From: Paenibacillus sp. LHD-38
GTDB taxonomy: Bacteria; Bacillota; Bacilli; Paenibacillales; Paenibacillaceae
Reading direction: 5' to 3'
Length of the DNA: 64,000 bases
NCBI RefSeq assembly: GCF_031157315.1
Contig: NZ_JAVIFU010000020.1
Location: 1 to 64,000 of the forward strand
Shown: positions 60,902 to 64,000 of the stretch, piece by piece
Layout of the letters: every line of letters begins with the position of its first letter
Position numbering within the stretch: the stretch's first letter is position 1
Notes under the pieces: model-generated
What the model saw: only the letters and a program-made list of their open reading frames with translations
Databases searched by the model: none
Told to the model about the DNA's origin: nothing
Made by a program: the position numbers and the translations under genes

Positions 60902-61510
60902 TTATTTCAACAGACGCATCAAATAATCCGCCGTACGAATCGCCAGAGCTACGGTAATAAGTGTAGGATTGGCAGTTCCGCTGCTGGGAATCACGCTATT
61001 ATCCGCTACGTAAAGACCGGATATGCTGTGAATTTGACCGTACGGATCGTTTAGGGTCAACCCCCATCCTGCAGGTTCCAATGAAATGATCTCCATTTAT
61101 GTCAGGACCCATGACCTCTCCGATTCGAGGGGCTTGCAAGGCAGACCCTACTTGTCTAAGTTCTTCATACCCTTGACGAATGACCGCCTGACCGGTTAAT
61201 TTCTGGCCAAGCTTAATGCGCTGGTAATTTCATTCACTGGCTGTCTTCATTGGTTCCTAACCAGTTCAACAATTCCTAAAATCATCCTCAAGCGTAAACG
61301 TTTTATATGTTTGGACATCCATTTTCTGATTAAAAATGTGTGGAGAGTATACACTGGGGGAGGGAGCCGAATTTGTGTCCAGTGAATCAATTGATCAGGG
61401 TCAGGGATCTGCAAATTTAAGGCAAGCAAGACTTCTGTTTCGGTTTCATACTTGGAGGCTATCGTTCTAAGCGTATCGCCGTACCCGGCCACGTAAATTC
61501 TCAGAAGCAT
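60902..61510 (-). pseudogene. LysM-GMC oxidoreductase with its middle deleted (module 1)
   Basis: ATG 61508-61510, with AAAAGGAG upstream, opens an intact LysM domain (LLRIYVAGYGDTLRTIASKY, QIRLPPP). After residue 55 the frame is lost and about 400 residues of the flavoprotein are missing. The C-terminal end resumes at about 61220 (QRIKLGQKLTGQAVIRQG, HFIGTCRMGVDP), shifts frame, and ends NDPYGQIHSISGLYVADNSV ... ADYLMRLLK at 60902. It matches the intact LysM-GMC genes at both ends, so it is the third gene of module 1, decayed. Confidence 0.8.
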
Positions 61511-61530
61511 ACACTCCTTTTCTCTCACGC

Positions 61531-62982
61531 CTATTTTCGGCTAATATAATCTGCTGTCCGAATCGCTAATGCGACTGTCGTCAGCATCGGGTTAGCCGGT
61601 CCGGTTAAACGGACAACGCTGGAATCGGCCGCAAACAAGCCCGGAATGCCATGGATTTGTCCGTAGGTATTAGTTGCGGAAGTATCGGGATCTAGCCCCA
61701 TCCGGCAGGTACCGCATTCATGATTGTCTTCTCCAGGGGCGATTAACCAGGGCTCCTTGTCGAAATCCAGCCCCATGCCATGAACCGCGGTCCGTATCGT
61801 TCTGAATAATTCAGGAATTCTGGCCCGGTCCTGATTGCTGTGAGAGAAGCTGACCTGCAGGCGCGGGACTCCATATTCGTCCTCTGTGCCAGGCTCGAGA
61901 AACACGCGGTTCTCATAGCGCTGCTCCACCGGCCCTGCACTGACAAATCTGAATTTCAGCTCATTCAACAGCGGTTTCTGTTCGTAGGCATACCAATAAT
62001 AATGAAAAGGATCGGTTCCGAAGCCATACACGATCTCCCATTTGTTTTCCGGTACCGGTATCCAAAGGCTGGCAACACCCGCTACTTCTCCGAATTGGCT
62101 CCGTGCTCCCTTTACATCCGCAAACACCTTCATGTGATTCGTCAAATAATGGCCGATGGCTCGCCCGGGAATGCCGGAATGAAGAAGCAGCCGCGGCGTC
62201 TCCCATGTACCGCAGGAAAGGATAACCGTTTTGGCTCGGATCGGATAGGTTTTTAAATCAGGGGTCATCACTTCGACACCGGCGGTTTTACCTTTGTCTA
62301 TCAGCACCCGAACGGCTTGTGACCGGACAGCCAAATCGAAAGGTCTGGTATTGAGTGCATGGGCCAAAAAAATAATCGAGCTGAAGAAAACATTCGAATG
62401 GATCTGTCCATACCGGGTAGCTTCAAGATCAGCCGCCAACGGGGTATCGGTTGCACCCGGAAATCCGTTCGAACGGAGGCGTTCAAGCAGAATCTCCTGG
62501 ATCGAAGAACCCGCAGCATACTTTGAAGTGACATTCATGATTTGTTCGGCTGTCAAATAATAAGGAATAAGCTCGTCATATGTAATCGGCCAGCTATGGA
62601 AATCATCCGGATTTAATCGAGGGGATACCTGGTACCATTGAAGCGTTCTTCCTCCCAGCGCTCTTATCATTCTGGCGCCGGGGTATTCCGGCCAAAACTT
62701 TCCGATGTATTCGGTATGTAACGGATTTTCAAAATACTTGACGAATCGTTCTTCATTCATTGTCGCCATATTCCGTCCATGTGTCGGCAATAAAAGCGGG
62801 CCTGATTCGATCAAGCCGATGCGCCGGCCGCTGTTTTTCCACTTTTGGCATAATCTCCAGAGCGCCGCCCCGCCTCCTGCTCCGCTGCCGACAATGAGCA
62901 CATCATATTCGGTTTGCGACATGGTCTCAATCGGAGTCAGAGGAATCCAATGATCCATGCTTTCATTGCCCGATAAGTTCAT
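61531..62982 (-). CDS. GMC-family FAD oxidoreductase (intact copy, module 1)
   Basis: A 483-residue flavoprotein without LysM. The FAD loop YDVLIVGSGAGGGAALWRLC lies at about 24-43 and the catalytic pair is H421 (NHECGTCRMG) and N464 (GPANPML). ATG 62980-62982 (MNLSGNESMDHW) is chosen for GGGGGAG 6 bases upstream; an earlier ATG at 63001-63003 overlaps the stop of the isomerase gene. It is followed 20 bases later by the LysM-GMC remnant. The branch (pyranose oxidase, gluconate dehydrogenase, C-glycoside 3-oxidase) oxidises sugars at C2, C3 or C1. No signal peptide. Confidence 0.9.
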   Translation of the reverse strand: MNLSGNESMDHWIPLTPIETMSQTEYDVLIVGSGAGGGAALWRLCQKWKNSGRRIGLIESGPLLLPTHGRNMATMNEERFVKYFENPLHTEYIGKFWPEYPGARMIRALGGRTLQWYQVSPRLNPDDFHSWPITYDELIPYYLTAEQIMNVTSKYAAGSSIQEILLERLRSNGFPGATDTPLAADLEATRYGQIHSNVFFSSIIFLAHALNTRPFDLAVRSQAVRVLIDKGKTAGVEVMTPDLKTYPIRAKTVILSCGTWETPRLLLHSGIPGRAIGHYLTNHMKVFADVKGARSQFGEVAGVASLWIPVPENKWEIVYGFGTDPFHYYWYAYEQKPLLNELKFRFVSAGPVEQRYENRVFLEPGTEDEYGVPRLQVSFSHSNQDRARIPELFRTIRTAVHGMGLDFDKEPWLIAPGEDNHECGTCRMGLDPDTSATNTYGQIHGIPGLFAADSSVVRLTGPANPMLTTVALAIRTADYISRK

Positions 62983-63002
62983 GGATATCTCCCCCATTCC
63001 CA

Positions 63003-63641
63003 TTATCCGCGGATAATCAGTTCCCGCAAGTTCCTCGCCGCTTTGGTGAAGCCCTCCAGCGCAGGAATCAGCGGGTCGTGCTGTTCAATGTGAATGCCGC
63101 CGCTATATCCCGCCAATTGCAAGGCACTTATGATGTCGGACCAGGTTTTTAAGTCGTGGCCGTATCCGATCGTCCGGTAAAACCACGAACGATACTGAGG
63201 CTGTTCATGCGGCTTTGGATCGAGAAGCCCGTATAAATTTAGATTATCTTTGGAAAACATCATATCCTTTGTTGAAAAATGATAGATCGCTCCGGCAAAT
63301 CCGAGAATTTTAACGGCCGCCACCGGATCGATTCCCTGCGTCCACATATGGCTTGCATCGAAGCTGCATCCAATGGCTTCACCTACCGCCTGGCGGAGTC
63401 TTAAAACATCTGACGGAGCATGCACGGTAAACCCCTCATGCATTTCGATGCCGATCCTCACCCCTCGGCTCGCGGCATACCTCCCCATCTCCCGCCAATA
63501 GGGAATCACTTTTTGTTCCCACTGCCATTGAAGAATTTCGTAGTATTCCGGCGGCCAATACAAATAAGAATAATTTGGCTACAACGTGCTATAAGGGGCG
63601 CCCGGGTTGCCAGAAATCGTATTTACGTCAGGAGCCCCCCT
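63003..63641 (-). pseudogene. TIM-barrel isomerase, C-terminal two thirds (module 1)
   Basis: The frame is nearly identical in content to residues 108-317 of the intact gene at 59866 (RGIGIEMHEGFTVHAP-type motif, FDASHMWTQGIDPVAA, YHFSTKDMMFS, HIEQHDP). An ATG at 63561-63563 gives 186 codons, but upstream the homology goes on (VNTISGNPGAPYSTL) through an in-frame TAG to about 63641, where it stops. All metal-binding residues are still there. The N-terminal third is present next door on the other strand. The gene stop overlaps the GMC gene region as in the parent module. Confidence 0.8.
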
Positions 63642-63647
63642 TTTTTG

Positions 63648-63885
63648 GTGCCAACTTTTCGAGGAGATGCTTGGTCCCAGGATTAGAGGCGCTGGAATTT
63701 GGCACCGTGACTATCCCGGGTATGCCTTTGTCAAACCGGCTCAGTTCCTCCCGGATGAGCAAAAACAGCAAAATTTCATCAAGGCCGTTGAGTCAAAAGG
63801 CTTGTATATCAGCGCATTCAGCGCCCAAGGAAACCCCCTTCACCCGAGCTCAGGCGTCGCGCGACAGCATCATTATACATTGCTC
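63648..63885 (+). pseudogene. TIM-barrel isomerase, N-terminal third, inverted (module 1)
   Basis: On the plus strand these bases encode the part missing from the neighbouring minus-strand remnant: FEEML, GLEALEFGT (another frame), then DYPGYAFVKPAQFLPDEQKQ, NFIKAVESKGLYISAFSAQ and NPLHPSSGVARQHHYTLL. They match residues 18-100 of the intact isomerase at 59866. The piece has therefore been inverted in place, splitting the gene. One or two frameshifts are also present. It cannot be translated as part of the enzyme. Confidence 0.8.
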
Positions 63886-63894
63886 CATAAGCGC

Positions 63895-64000
63895 TTATTG
63901 GAACTGACTTACAATATAATCCGCAACTCTTACGGATAAAGCGACAGTTGTAAGTGTAGGGTTCTCACTGAACAGATTAACGGTAATAATCATTTGTAAT
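63895..64000 (-). pseudogene. C-terminal end of a further GMC oxidoreductase, running off the window
   Basis: The minus strand ends NPTLTTVALSVRVADYIVSQF followed by TAA (63895-63897), matching the last residues of the other GMC proteins. Just before NPTL the usual ADNSVIP-SGTA stretch is not recognisable (VNLFSE instead), so the copy is probably damaged. It would belong to another module that continues beyond the window. Confidence 0.6.

Overview
The window looks like chromosomal DNA of a spore-forming, plant-associated Firmicute of the Paenibacillus/Cohnella type. The reasons are strong AGGAGG-type ribosome sites, GTG and TTG starts, LplA/LplB/LplC-type sugar importers, SLH-anchored surface enzymes, a collagen-like spore-surface type protein, a CcpA cre box and a SpoVB-like remnant. 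No phage, CRISPR array or rRNA was seen. All assignments come from reading the sequence; no database search was run.

Layout. 0-5 kb: collagen-like protein and a heterodimeric ABC exporter with a promoter flanked by two palindromes. 5-12 kb: a five-gene minus-strand operon that reads as a complete L-galactose to 2-keto-3-deoxygluconate pathway (lactonase, tagaturonate reductase, altronate dehydratase, L-galactose dehydrogenase, L-galactonate dehydrogenase) with a divergent AraC regulator. 12-20 kb: two tiny paired proteins, a DMT transporter, an acyltransferase, a CatE-like dioxygenase, an AraC regulator divergent from a GH42 beta-galactosidase, and two decayed genes.

20-41 kb: a 16-kb minus-strand rhamnogalacturonan/pectin operon (LplB/LplC/LplA-type importer, Gfo/Idh/MocA oxidoreductase, two GH105-type hydrolases, a frameshifted YesS-like AraC regulator, an unassigned large glycosidase, a PL22 oligogalacturonate lyase and a GH95 enzyme). 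It is followed at 36.9-41.1 kb by a large SLH-anchored pectate lyase with a cre box. Secreted lyase, importer, intracellular depolymerases and the L-galactose operon fit one pectin-use programme. L-galactose is a known minor sugar of pectic side chains and GH95 enzymes release L-fucose or L-galactose.

41-54.7 kb: an SLH protein, a secreted PHP-domain protein, a HupE-like membrane protein, a ThuA-like protein, a GMC oxidoreductase, small genes, a kinase-like protein, a LysM-GMC oxidoreductase with a TIM-barrel isomerase, and a VanZ-like protein. 54.7-57.7 kb is mobile or decayed DNA: an IS110-family remnant, a chimera carrying the C-terminal part of a group II intron maturase, tRNA-Pro, and a SpoVB-like pseudogene.

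57.7-64 kb is the most unusual part. It is a tandemly duplicated module (TIM-barrel isomerase, GMC oxidoreductase, LysM-GMC oxidoreductase) in which each copy has lost different genes, so that one intact gene of each kind remains. Two of the broken genes contain small internal inversions. Together with the relatives at 46-53 kb, this is a multi-copy sugar-oxidation system built from P2O-like GMC flavoproteins, some carrying a LysM domain but no signal peptide. I infer a 3-keto-glycoside type chemistry and possibly a spore-surface location for the LysM forms; neither is shown by the sequence.
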